From Ciona intestinalis (lineage: Eukaryota > Chordata > Ascidiacea > Phlebobranchia > Cionidae), in NCBI RefSeq assembly GCF_000224145.3, contig NC_020170.2:820914-884913 (forward strand): a stretch of 64,000 nucleotides of DNA, given 5' to 3'. A program made the position numbers and the translations under genes. Each line of letters opens with the position of its first letter. Positions within the stretch are counted from its first letter, which is position 1. The notes below the pieces were generated by a model, which did not search any database, was not told where the DNA came from, and was given only the letters and a program-made list of their open reading frames with translations. Positions 43,460 through 54,563 of this stretch are shown in pieces.

Positions 43460-46225
43460 CGTTGTTCCCTTAGGAATTACATAGTTTGCGAAGTTTACAG
43501 TTTCTGTTGTTTTATGCGGAACGCCTGTTCGGACACGTGTACGAAATCGAAACACCTCTTGTATAAATGCTGAGGTGAATGGCATTGATTTGCGATCGCT
43601 TATGCTCGGGCGGTTGTTGTTACCTAAAAGAAGTCACCACATGTAGTTATGTGCAACATCCCGTTCAGAGTCATAAAGGAAGTTAATTTAAATTATGCTC
43701 GGTCGGTTGATCCTACCTAAAAGAAGTCAAATCTCCGTTAGCAAGAACACTGATTGTGGAATACGATTGGAAAAAATGAAACATTTACTAAATAAATAAA
43801 CACAAATGTTTAGGCTATTTGTTCACGCCCTCGTGTTGCACCCGTTATATACGTATATAGTCTATACCAAAGTTGGTCTATACTAACTTTGGTCTATACT
43901 CCATATAGAACTAACAGCTAGTTGCTTTATAACTGGTTACAATAAAGTGCTTAAAATAAAGTGCCTTTTCGCAGTGACTTACCAATGACGTCAAGAATTT
44001 CATTTCTCAGTTTCTTTTGTGCTTGTGGATAATGGATGAGACATAGTATTGCCCAATTAAGTGTACCAGTGGTGGTTTGCGTTCCAGCTTCAAATATTTC
44101 CCGCAGGTACTGTACAAGCTGTCGATCCTTTGATTTGAGAGATATATTAACGAAAGTTGTACATTTTGGTTCGAGTTAGCTTACACTTCGTGTCGCAATA
44201 CACTGTTTTTGCTATAGCCTATATTAAATGAACCTTTTACTTATCATTTGTATAAGTTATTATTACTGTAAAACTGTCGTCTTTTCCATTGTCAACCTCG
44301 CAAATGAAAGCATCAGTAAAGTCTCGAATGTTATTTTTGTCGAAAGATATTCTGTGTTGGTCTACCAGTTCTTGAAAAACGTCTGCAGAAAGTAAGTTTA
44401 TCAGTACATCAGTACAATATTTGAGGACAATGAAGAAGTATCACTTATACTTTATAAAAAATGGGGAATCACAGTTGAAACAATCCCACTGTAATACAGT
44501 TTGTGGATTACAATCACAGATTATCAAAATTCCATTTAAATTAGATTTCAAATATAATTGCATTAAAACGTTACTGGTAAATGTTTTCTTACCATAATCA
44601 TTGTTGAAACATACTTTGAACAACTTTCGACTTTTTTACCTTAAAGATTTTGAGGTTGCGGCTTTAAACAAAGTTCATTCCACCTATATTTTGGCCGGCC
44701 TTGATTGTGCATGCGTGCAAACCCTACTACGCATGTACATAAGATGGGGCCCGATATTATGTGGAAGCCGCGTGGACATATCTGCAGAATATCCTCCTGA
44801 ATGATATGCCTATACCGTAGCAAATATCCATATTTTTACTTTATTAGATAATACTGTACATAAATACGAAACTTATCTGTACTTAAGCAATGAACTATAC
44901 TCTCCATCAAATATTTCGTTTTGGTGAATTTAATTAAACTTTTGAATGAAGACTCTCNNNNNNNNNNNNNNNNNNNNNNNNNNNNNNNNNNNNNNNNNNN
45001 NNNNNNNGCAGTTATGTTGCAGATTACATTCATGACTGCGTTGGTCAAGATTTCCTAAAATAAAATTATTTTTTGTCTTCTTTGTAATTTTGTCGGTATC
45101 CTAGGGCTAACTCGAATGTGTATAACATATTTAGTATCGTTTTTTAATACATTCTTGTATAATCCCGTTTTTTTACACATAGCCACCGATACTTACAGAA
45201 ATGTCAAATGGTTTTCCTCCTTTTGAAAGAATTTCTTTGTTCATTACCTCCACCTCTTCATAGATTCGATTTTCTAAGCTCTTCTTACCAACCCCGAACC
45301 TGAACAAAGGTTTTGAACCGTATAAACGCATAAGCTACAACCACTATATTGGCTTAACTATAAAACTATTTTAAAAAAACAGCTAAGATAAAAATTTATT
45401 GAAGATTAAAACACGATTGCCCAAATGTGTTATTTATACATGCCAACTATATATATATATAGGTACGTGTGATGAAAATAGACAAGAATGTACCCTCGAA
45501 AGGTAAGATGTCCAAACTTTCTCTGTGTCTTCCATGTTGGGTTAAAATCTCTCATAACAAGTCCTTTGCACTCAGTTATTTCATTCGCCAATTTCATGTA
45601 CGGACGGCCCGAGAATGCACTGCCTGCCTTCACGAAGCTCTAAAAGTGAGATTCAATCTTCACAAGACTATATGATGTAAGACTGTAGTGTTTTATAATA
45701 CTTTTTTATTCTTTAGGTATGCTTGGAGTTCATGATATTCTTATTGTTGTTGCGTGTTATAAAACGATTGCAGTTTACACATCTAGTGTGGTGGGAGACC
45801 CTCTTAGCACATAATATCCAAATATCTTAATTGTGTTTTAAATAATTAGAGTCTTCAGAATACGGTTTTATAATTCTTTGAAATCATTTGTTTACCACCA
45901 AGTGCGTCAAGAAAAAAGAATGAAACGGTGTCCTATCTTCCCCACCCTACTACATTACCTGATAAACAGCTTCGTAGTTTCCCATGACAACCCAATCATC
46001 ATTTCCCATTCTCACCGACATCACCGGACCATATTTCTTGCTCCATTTGTGCATCGTTCGCTCTGAGTATTTTTCTAGGAACGGCAAAACTCCGACGATT
46101 GGGAAACCGCGAGGTCCAGGTGGAAATCGAGAGGGTCTTCGATACCAAGTATAAAACAATAATAAGCAAATGAGCGTTAGTATTGTCGGGGCAATACTCA
46201 AATCGGTTAACACGAGTTCTATCAT
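43460..46225 (-). CDS. Cytochrome P450 C, partial (exons 1-4 and 6-8)
   Basis: Exon 1 46225-45959 (anchor LTLICLLLFYTWY, hinge FPPGPRGFPIVG), exon 2 45639-45494, exon 3 45299-45197, exon 4 45054-45008 (cut by gap), exon 6 44382-44267, exon 7 44127-43983, exon 8 43623-43460 (EVFRFR K-helix). Exon 5 would fall at the gap 44958-45007 and exon 9 beyond 43291. Exon 6 is in frame here. Introns and exons match P450-B almost base for base over 41629-42375, and again over 42730-43290, so B and C may be two haplotypes of one gene. A 530-bp low-copy repeat sits in intron 5. Confidence 0.85.
44428..44957 (+). repeat. Low-copy repeat, copy 3, within a P450 intron
   Basis: Matches 38516-39045 at the same length. 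The corresponding P450-B intron (from 42375) lacks it, so it is an insertion or an assembly join. Right edge is a gap. Confidence 0.9.
44958..45007. other. Assembly gap (50 N)
   Basis: Between copy 3 of the low-copy repeat and P450-C exon 4. Confidence 0.99.
45784..45953 (+). mobile_element. MITE family 1 copy beside a splice donor
   Basis: TCTAGTGTGGTGGGAGACCC ... CTATCTTCCCCACCCTACTA. In P450-C intron 1, only about 5 bp from the donor at 45958. Confidence 0.85.
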
Positions 46226-47078
46226 TCTGAAACGTTGAGCACAGCACTAAAACTGCTGCTTTGTATAGCGAACCTGAAACGTAATGCCGCTTTAGTGTTT
46301 GCTGCGCGAAAACGCTTTCTCTTACAAAGGAAATAGCGCTATGCAACCCTACGAGCTATAAATCATGTATTGTCTTAAAACGTTGTGAGACCATCTGCTG
46401 TTCTACACATCACGTGACTGATGCGTGATACACATGTCGTGTTGTTTTCATGTCAGCGATTTTACTATAAGTATAAATCATGCTTTGACAATTTTGAAAA
46501 CTTTTTTTTTAACCTAACTGTGTACGCGTATGATGTATTAACACATCATTTCTATTTACGTGGACGCAGAAGGGAGCACAATTTTGAGATCGTAAACGAA
46601 TTGTTAAATGTCACATGTTACTAAAATATTGCGATCATTAGCAACCACTAATTGATATATTGAAACAAATTTATTTTTAAAAGTTAATGTTGCCACGATT
46701 TTATTCGTATAGTAGGATGGGGGGAAATGGGACACCTGTAACATATAATATCCAAATACCCTGATTGTGTTTTAAACAATTAACAACGGTATGTGGATGT
46801 CGTGAGGATACGGTTTTATAATTCTTTGAATGTTCTTTGTTTACTACCAAATGAAAAGAGAAAATTAAATAAAAAGGTGGTCCATCTTCCACCGCGCTAC
46901 TATATGTGTTTTATGCTAAATTGCCCTAACGGCCTTGGTTCGACGATGGTATATACAAATACAGTAACAAAATACCGCAAAGTTAGCTACGCGGCAACTG
47001 TGGCACAATGTGTAAGAAATACAACACCCGTGTTATAAAGTCCATATGTATTGATAACATTTTCAATAGTGGTTACAT
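46226..47078. other. Intergenic, P450-C promoter side and P450-D 3' flank
   Basis: Contains a TTTATAGCT motif shared with the P450-A upstream region and one MITE; no gene seen. Confidence 0.45.
46708..46904 (+). mobile_element. MITE family 1 copy
   Basis: TATAGTAGGATGGGGGGAAA ... CCATCTTCCACCGCGCTACT, flanked by TA. Between P450-C and P450-D. Confidence 0.88.
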
Positions 47079-50000
47079 TTAGATTTGGTTCGCCACTATT
47101 TTATAAGGTAGAGGAACGAATGCAGCTCCGTTCGTACCGTGGTTGATTTCAGGAAGATCTGGTTCGTTCGGATCGGGAAGAAACTCAAACTTCTGAATCA
47201 TTGAAATCAGGAAGATGAAGATTTCCATTCGAGCAAGTTGTTCTCCCAAGCAATGACGTGGACCCACCGAGAAAGGTATCACGTGATTCGACTGAACAAA
47301 GTTTCCTTTGTCATCGAGGTGACGCTCAGGTTTAAACTTGCTTGGTTCGTCCCACACATCTGGATCGTTGTGCACCGCCCACAGGTTTGGTGACACCTAA
47401 TTAAAAATAGACATGAAACACGACACATCACAGTGTACTGCTAAAAATGTCGTTCAATTTTTTGGGAATTAAACCATCTGCTCAGGGTTTTTATTTCAAT
47501 CGGACGATTAAATGAATGTATGAAATCTCTTACCGTTACGCCTTTTGGAATTGTGTATCCGTTAACCGTTGCATCTTCATTTACTTTGTGGGGCACACTC
47601 AGTGGGACTAAAGTCCGGAACCTGAGTACTTCTTGTATAAAAGCACAGGTGTAAGGCATATCTGACTTATGCGACATACTCGCTGGCGTGTTGGGCCCTT
47701 TAACAGGAATATTAAATATGATGTTGGTTATATAGAAATTTAAACGCTTACCAATAATAGTCATTATTTCGTTGCGTAGTTTTTTCTGAGTTTCCGGGTA
47801 ATGCAGCATACATAGTATTGCCCAACGACTGGTGCTTACAGTGGTCTCGGTACCGCCATCGAACAGGTCACGTATGTAGTTTAGCAGTTGGATGTACTGC
47901 AAAAAGTTCACAGCTTTATAAAAAAAAGTATTTTTTTTCATTTTCTTTTTAAAATTGATGGCGAAGATTACATTATTGAAACAACGAACAAAAGGAAATC
48001 AATAGCATTGGACAGTCGTTAAAAAAAGATTCAAATAAAAAGTGTTGAAATGGTGTCAGTTAAAAATGTGACTTTTAAACCAATTTTACTGTAAAAGAAC
48101 GTAGAAAATGCCTTTGTTGGGTTTTGTTATAAATTAAAATTTGTAACCTGCTTTATCCTCGCGTGACTGGAAAACGACAGTCGTTATAACACGGGTGTTC
48201 ATACACCTCGTGCCAGCTTACGAGTTACCATGTATATGTAACTTTGTGGGTAATTGTTTGTACCCATAACTTCTGGGTTAGAAGCAGGTAACAACTGAGC
48301 TACGGCACAAATTATACGTGAACACACGTATTTTACTCCTTTCTAACTTATACCGTGAATTCTGATCCAGATTCGTTTTTCTTCATTTCAAGGAGAAAGG
48401 CATCAATGAAGTCTCGTAGGTTATTTCCATCAAAATTCTTCTCGTGTTCTTTTATCACCTCTTCGAACACCTCTTTACGAAAAAAGCAATATAAAACTGG
48501 TTAAAGAAAGAGTGTCTTACGATTCAAAACTTTTTACATTTTTCTGCTTTACAACTAGTTTGCAATTAATAAAACAACTTTCAAACTGCATGTAAAAAAG
48601 TAAATGAACGCCGCTATATAACCCAACCCATATGTTTTAGTTGACCCATCTCGTACCCGCTTCCGAGTTACCAAATGTAAATTTGTAAGCGATTTTATGT
48701 TTTTTTATGTGACTATTCATTAGTAACCACTGTGTTGAGGCAATCGTCGCTAAGTATCGCGTCAAGGAAACAAAAGCCAACAATATTAGTAAAATTAAAC
48801 CTCCAACACTTAATATTAAATACTTTTTAATACCCTTTTTATTCAAATAACGAATTTAAACTTGGCTAAATCTGTGAGAGCTAACACGTCACCCTAAACG
48901 TACCATGTAAAGCTCCGATGTCATCCCGAAAGATCTTGTAATACTTGGAAAATGGTGGAACATATTTTAACTGTGGGAGAAACATCATCCCGGTGAACAT
49001 GGCGCCTGCGGTTGGATCATTAAACCTGTAAATAAACGAAGAAAGATTTGTCAATGCACCTCTTTCTAATGACGAACGAGCAGGGCCGTTAATGAAGGGT
49101 TCAGGTATAGGAAATAAATCTTATCGTTGTTCTGTTATCTCTAAACGTATATAGTAAGGTGGGGGAAGATGGGACACCTTTTCGTTTAGTTTTCTCTTTT
49201 CATTTGGTAGTAAACAAAGAACATTCAATGAATTATAAAACCGTATCTTCACGACTTTCACATACCGTTGTTAATTGTTTAAAATACGATCAGGCTATTT
49301 GGATATTATGTGTTAAAGGTGTCCCATCTTCCCCCACTCTAATACGCTATGTGTAGTTATGTTTGACAAATAGTACAGAACTGTCCACTTTTGTTTTTTT
49401 GTATCAATCAAAATCCCTAAAATGAGCTTAAAGGCAGAGTTTTGTTCTATATTAGAACTAAGAAATTCCGCAGAGTCAAAATTACTAACCATTTCGTGAA
49501 ACGACTGATGACGTCTGTGAAAAAGGTTTCGTCGTAGTTGCATCTTCGTCCGATTACTATGTTCATAATAATGTTACTAACAGCATTGCACATAATGTCC
49601 TGTATGCAATTGTTTAATTAGTAAGTGGGTTTTTGGTAATTTATTGACAAACCGAACTTGTATATCAAAGGGTTTCCCATTTTTGGACCGGATTTCATTA
49701 CATAGGAAATCAACTTCTTCCAGAACACGATCTTCTGTGCATTTCTTGCCAACTCCAAACCTATATAATATTGGAATATAATTATAAATTATCTGTCTGT
49801 AACATACGTATTTTAAATATTGCAGTTGCGAGTTTCTATATTTTCGGTATAGGAAATGTAGAAAACCGCTTACTCTCGCAACGTTTTCATTCCGAATTTT
49901 CGTTGTGATTTCCACTTTTCACAGTAGTCAGCAAAGAGGATTCCGTGTCCTTTCGAAAGTTCGGATACAATGGGGATTTTTGGTCGACCCGAGCACACTG

Positions 50001-50602
50001 TACTTTGTTTCACCAACACCTGGAACGTTTCCTGAATTATTTTGTCTGGCCAAATGGTAAAATAAAAATAACATTTTACGCCGAATTTTGGTGACGGTAG
50101 GGTGGGGGAAGATGGGACGCATTTAACGCGTAATATCCGAATACCCTGATTGTGTTTTAAGCAAGTAACAACGGTCTATGAGAGTCGTGGGAATACGGTT
50201 TTATAATTTATTAAATATTTTTTGTTTACTACCAAATGGGACAAAAATAGAATGCAAAGATGTCCCATCTTTCCCCACTTTACTAAACGTAATGTGCTAA
50301 TAACAAAACTGTCGGCAAACGTGTGGACACTTTACCTGGTGTATAGTATCGTGGTCACAGAGAACTACCCAGTCTTTTCTTCCCATCCGCACTGTTATTA
50401 CAGGGCCATACTTCTTGCTCCACTGCATAAATGCTTGTTCAGGGTTCATTCCGACAAAGGGTATTATCCCTAGAAATGGGATTCCTCGTGGTCCAGGTGG
50501 CATATTCTTTGGTCGTTTGTACCAATAGTAAAATGCGATCACACAACTCAGAATAGCGAGAACAGGAGATATCGAAGGGTTTGCAATTAAATTAGTCAGC
50601 AT
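47079..50602 (-). CDS. Cytochrome P450 D (CYP2 clan), complete, 497 aa, 9 exons
   Basis: Exons 50602-50336, 50019-49874, 49760-49658, 49599-49490, 49025-48904, 48472-48354, 47896-47752, 47697-47534, 47396-47079; phases agree. Anchor PVLAILSCVIAFYYWY, hinge MPPGPRGIPFLG, I-helix GGTETT, K-helix EVLRFR, PERH, haem loop FSVGPRHCLG. Exons 1-8 are only moderately like gene A, yet the middle of exon 9 is nearly identical to it at the DNA level. Introns 1 and 4 carry MITEs and intron 5 a SINE. A TATA-like TATATAAAGG lies about 170 bp upstream. The substrate cannot be predicted. Confidence 0.95.
48150..48312 (-). mobile_element. tRNA-derived SINE
   Basis: Minus-strand head GTGCCGTAGCTCAGTTGTTA is a good box A. 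The body has CACCTCGTGCCAGCTTACGA and ends near TTTATCCTCGCGTGACTGG. In P450-D intron 6. Confidence 0.7.
48625..48840 (-). mobile_element. SINE-related repeat
   Basis: CTCGTACCCGCTTCCGAGTT, GAGGCAATCGTCGCTAAGTA and AAAGCCAACAATATT match blocks in the 8688 and 9475 copies. P450-D intron 5. Confidence 0.6.
49150..49344 (-). mobile_element. MITE family 1 copy
   Basis: Full length, inverse orientation: AGTAAGGTGGGGGAAGATGG ... CATCTTCCCCCACTCTAATA. P450-D intron 4. Confidence 0.88.
50096..50284 (+). mobile_element. MITE family 1 copy
   Basis: GGTAGGGTGGGGGAAGATGG ... CCCATCTTTCCCCACTTTAC. P450-D intron 1; the matching intron of gene A (99 bp) has none. Confidence 0.88.
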
Positions 50603-50768
50603 GTTAAACTACTTTTAATGTCTGCAAAACAAATCTTACTGCTAATATACACACTGACATAGTTTCACTTGTATGACACAACTATTAACGGAATGCAGTA
50701 TTTTAGTATCGCAACAGTTCACCCAAAGTAATACCACACATCCTATTCTCTCTACTCTGATAGGTAAT

Positions 50769-50778
50769 CCTTTATATA
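50769..50778 (-). promoter_or_regulatory. TATA-like box, P450-D
   Basis: Minus strand TATATAAAGG, about 170 bp upstream of the P450-D start codon. Confidence 0.5.
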
Positions 50779-51118
50779 TGGTTCCTTCGATTTCTTCGCA
50801 GCATTTCGCACTGCTCCAATATTCGTGCAACTTGCTTTCATTCTCTTATATTATGTTCTCTGTCTTTCTTTCTCTTTGCGTGATGTCACGCCAGCCAGTT
50901 TTGGCTTCCACGTCAAAAGTAGTGACGCGGCTTATGGCGACGTGTTTTTCTACAACCGTACATAAACTTCTATCTTTTAATAGAAAATCTATACGATTTC
51001 CTTATACTTGTTTGCAAAGTAATTGCAGCTTATTTGTTTTCTTGTAGTACATATTTTCCGTTCATATTACTTTATATGATTCACATTAACTGCAGGAAGT
51101 TTACAGCTTTAATGTCCG

Positions 51119-51182
51119 TTACGTCACTTCGTACCATTACGTCATTTCTGCTGATGCAACGCACAGAAAGGCAGTGACGTCA
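51119..51182. promoter_or_regulatory. Cluster of three CRE/ATF-like sites
   Basis: TTACGTCAC (51119-51127), TTACGTCAT (51137-51145) and the full palindrome TGACGTCA (51175-51182). Such sites bind CREB/ATF-type bZIP factors; function here is inferred. Confidence 0.5.
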
Positions 51183-51905
51183 GAAGACGAGAACTTATGC
51201 AACAAATGGGTAAATTAGAATTTAAACATTTTCCTCGAGTTTAATAGTTGCTGAGATAAGTGTAAACAGTTAAAATTAACAAAAGAATGGGTTTTACTTA
51301 ATTAACTTTTGTTGACTGGAACTTCAAAATACCCATTTACCTTTTAGGTAATATTAACATAAGCGATTAAAAAAACTTGTTTAAAACATATAAAAGTACT
51401 ACACATGCAAGATGGTAACAAACCGTTACCAAAATGTTGGATTTCAATGCAGAACACCAATGCCTTTGTTTAATGGTACATCAAAACAAAATCAACTTTA
51501 CAAGAGTTTTATTAGATAACATTATTGCAAGAACGTTATTTACCTACAAACTTCTGGTACTAAAAACTGAACACATGACCAAGATGCGCACAGCCGCTAT
51601 TTCTCTCGATTTCTCTCTTTTCTCTCTCTTTCGCTCTCTTTCATGTCGCGGGATACCTATTGTTCACGCTTTTGTCTGTGTGCGAAGCCCTGCTGCCCCA
51701 ATGATAGTGTTATTGTATACCAAGCCTCGGTCAATATAAGTTAAAAGAACTAGTTAAACAAGTTATAGCATGACTTATCAATATAATGATGATTTTGCTT
51801 TTGGCAGTAATGGTTAGCTTGTATGCCGGTAATAATGGAGAAACGCGCTATAGGTTAAATCTCACGGTAGGTGCGAAACTCTGTTAGTACAGTTATTGTT
51901 ATTGG

Positions 51906-52001
51906 CACGTGTTCAAGATCACAAGACAGAGCAGTTATACAGATGCTAAACTCTGTTAGTACAGTTATTTAACTACTCTGTCTTGTGACCTTAAACATGT
52001 G
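51906..52001. repeat. 31-bp imperfect inverted repeat upstream of P450-E
   Basis: Arms 51906-51936 and 51971-52001 are about 84% complementary. They contain CACGTG/CATGTG E-box-like ends and an AAGGTCA nuclear-receptor-like half-site. A direct repeat CTCTGTTAGTACAGTTATT also occurs twice at about 51879 and 51951. Confidence 0.75.
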
Positions 52002-52011
52002 ACATGATCAG

Positions 52012-52019
52012 TATAAAAG
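52012..52019 (+). promoter_or_regulatory. TATA box, P450-E
   Basis: GTATAAAAGGGCGG context, about 230 bp before the P450-E ATG. Confidence 0.6.
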
Positions 52020-52243
52020 GGCGGATTATGTGCCACTCAGGTATTTTTTGTAAGGATCTTGCGTTGTGTGTATTAAAACTGGCCCTGTGTCGTTTTCTGT
52101 TATATTTGATTTTGGTACGTTTCTTTCAGAAAAATAAGAATCGTTGGCAAACAAACTGACGTATATACGCGCTAGTACTGGCTTACTTCTCATGCTGTAT
52201 TAACGGACAACTTTCATTATTCCAAACTTATAAATAAAGCAAG

Positions 52244-53616
52244 ATGCTGCAGCACTTATTGGGTGATATCAATGTTAGCTCGTTGGTGATATTTTTCACT
52301 GCTTTTCTCGCTTTGTATTACTGGTACACACGACCAAAGAACTTTCCACCAGGACCAAGAGGTGTTCCATTTCTGGGAGTCATACCTTTCCTTGGCAATT
52401 ACCCTGAACGTGTAATGCGAAAATGGAGCAAGAAATATGGACCTGTGATGTCTGTACGTATGGGACGAGAGGACTGGGTGATACTCAATGACTATGAAAA
52501 TATACAGAAGGTAACGATTTTTTACTTAGAATACATATACAGTCATGCAAAATCTATTTTTTCTTTTACATATAGGCTTTAGTAAAGCAAGGACACAGCT
52601 TTTCTGGAAGGCCAGACATACCTGTTTTTACGCAAATTAATAATGGAATGGGTTTGCTTACGGTTGATTATAATGATCATTGGAAAATGCAAAGACGATT
52701 TGGAATCACTACACTTAGAGGGTGAGTATAAATATGAAATTAAGAATATGTACACGCTTATATGTTCATATACATGTATTGTCCCGTCATCAAGATTGTT
52801 ACCGCATACGCCATACAGGGACCTAATTTCCACGATATAATCGTATTATATACGCCGGACAGTTGCAATTTGCAATAATATCTTTGTAAAGGTTTGGAGT
52901 TGGTAAGCGAAGCATGGAGGATCGTATTGTGGAAGAAGTCGCCTACTTAAACGACGCTATTCGTTCACACAACGACAAACCGTTTGATATACTGGTGAGG
53001 ATTGTTTTATACTTGCGTATCAACATTCAGTTTATTTCTTTTTGTAGGGTGTTCTAAGCAACGCAGTTTCAAACAACATATGTAGCATTGTGATGGGAAG
53101 GAGATTCGATTATGACGATGAAAGATATAAAGAAATAATGTTTAGACTCTCCAGAAGGTTAGTCAATGTTTATTCAAACTCTATCTATATTTTGTCTGTT
53201 TAAGAGTTACCATAATATTTCTTTTAAAGAAACACGTAAAAAGTTAATATGAAAATCAATTAGGCACTCGCTTTATAAANNNNNNNNNNNNNNNNNNNNN
53301 NNNNNNNNNNNNNNNNNNNNNNNNNNNNNNNNNNNNNNNNNNNNNNNNNNNNNNNNNNNNNNNNNNNNNNNNNNNNNNNNNNNNNNNNNNNNNNNNNNNN
53401 NNNNCTAAACACGTGATACCTTTCTCGATTGGTCCACGTCATTGCTTGGGAGAACAACTTGCTCGAATGGAATATTTCATCTACTTAGTTTCAATGGTTC
53501 AGAAGTTTGAGTTTTTTCCGGATCCGAATGAACCAGATCTTCCAGATGTTGAAGACGGGTCGAGTGGTGTTGTATTTGTTCCTTTGCGGTTCAAGCAAAT
53601 TGCAAAGATAGTTTAA
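52244..53616 (+). CDS. Cytochrome P450 E (CYP2 clan), exons 1-4 and end of exon 9
   Basis: Exons 52244-52510, 52576-52721, 52892-52994, 53048-53157 and 53405-53616. Anchor [14 protein letters not shown], hinge [12 protein letters not shown] and haem loop [10 protein letters not shown] are present. Exons 5-8 and the start of exon 9, about 650 coding bases plus introns, are missing between 53158 and 53404, where a 125-N gap lies. Either the gap is undersized or this copy has lost the middle. The introns are short (65, 170 and 53 bp) and free of MITEs, unlike the minus-strand copies. A poly(A)-like AATAAA follows near 53690. Confidence 0.85.
53280..53404. other. Assembly gap (125 N)
   Basis: Lies between P450-E exon 4 and the surviving part of exon 9. 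Confidence 0.99.
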
Positions 53617-53754
53617 TTTAACGATGCGGTTCAACCATAAAAATATTCATCGGGGGTTGTATTTGTAGACATATATATAAATATAAGTAAATAAACTAAT
53701 TGTGAGAAAATAATTGGTTATTTTGCTTACGTATATTTGCTCATTAAACTCATG

Positions 53755-53865
53755 TTATATTAACGGACAACTCTACTCTATATAAATAAAGCAAGATGCT
53801 GCAGCACTTATTGAGCGATATCAATGTTGGCTCGTCGATATTTTTCACTGCATATACCTCGCTAC
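53755..53865 (+). pseudogene. Truncated duplicate of P450-E 5' UTR and exon 1 start
   Basis: TATTAACGGACAACT, then TATAAATAAAGCAAGATGCTGCAGCACTT in two blocks, match the 52197-52270 segment. The reading frame starts MLQHLLSDINVGSS like P450-E but loses the match after about 65 coding bases; no further P450 exons follow. A dead fragment of a local duplication. Confidence 0.85.
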
Positions 53866-54424
53866 ATAACTTAGTAACACTTTTGAATTATATACATGAG
53901 AAGAAGTGTCGCATTTTAGTTTTTATTACATTTTTATTTGATTTAACAGACGATGAGTTGTCAGCTGTTTATTGTTTGATTTGTTTGGTGATTTACTGGG
54001 GCGGTTTTAACTCACAAAAGGCAGTACTAAAGTAATCGCGAGATTTTAGTGACATGTACTTTTAATTAAAAGCAGTGATGGTTCTTTCTTAAACGAGGCT
54101 AATATACCACTCTAACTTATTATTGGCAAACTGCAGCAATTACATATGTATATATTTATTTGTCACCCTACCTTTATACTTTTGCTCAGGTTTTCAGCAC
54201 CCTGTCAGCAATTAAACTGAATTTCATTCATTACATTTACACGCCTCTCCCTCCCTGCAAATATTTTGCAGGCATTCTGGAGAACGCTTCATCGACCGTT
54301 ATCCGCAGTGTTGTGATGCGACGAATACCGATACGAGAAGTTTAACGAAGTAAAATTTGATGAATGAAAGTCACTTATTTTTACCTGCGGGTTCGGTGCT
54401 GAGCAAACTAGAACGCAATTCAAC

Positions 54425-54563
54425 AATTTCGTTGTTTAAACAAATAACGAGGGTCTATTCTATGGAGTCATGAGGATTTATAATTCCTTTTTGTGATTTT
54501 CCCAATGGGACGAAAAAAAAGAATAAAAAAAGGTGTTCCATATTCCCCCACCCACGGCCTATA
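54425..54563 (+). mobile_element. Partial MITE family 1 copy
   Basis: Left end missing; right part GAGGATTTATAATTCC ... GTGTTCCATATTCCCCCACC. Confidence 0.65.

Larger units (their letters stand above)
50603..52243. promoter_or_regulatory. 1.6-kb region between divergent P450-D and P450-E
   Basis: No gene seen. It holds a TATA-like box for each direction, three CRE-like sites and an inverted repeat, each listed separately. It must contain both promoters because the two genes start at its ends. Confidence 0.6.
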
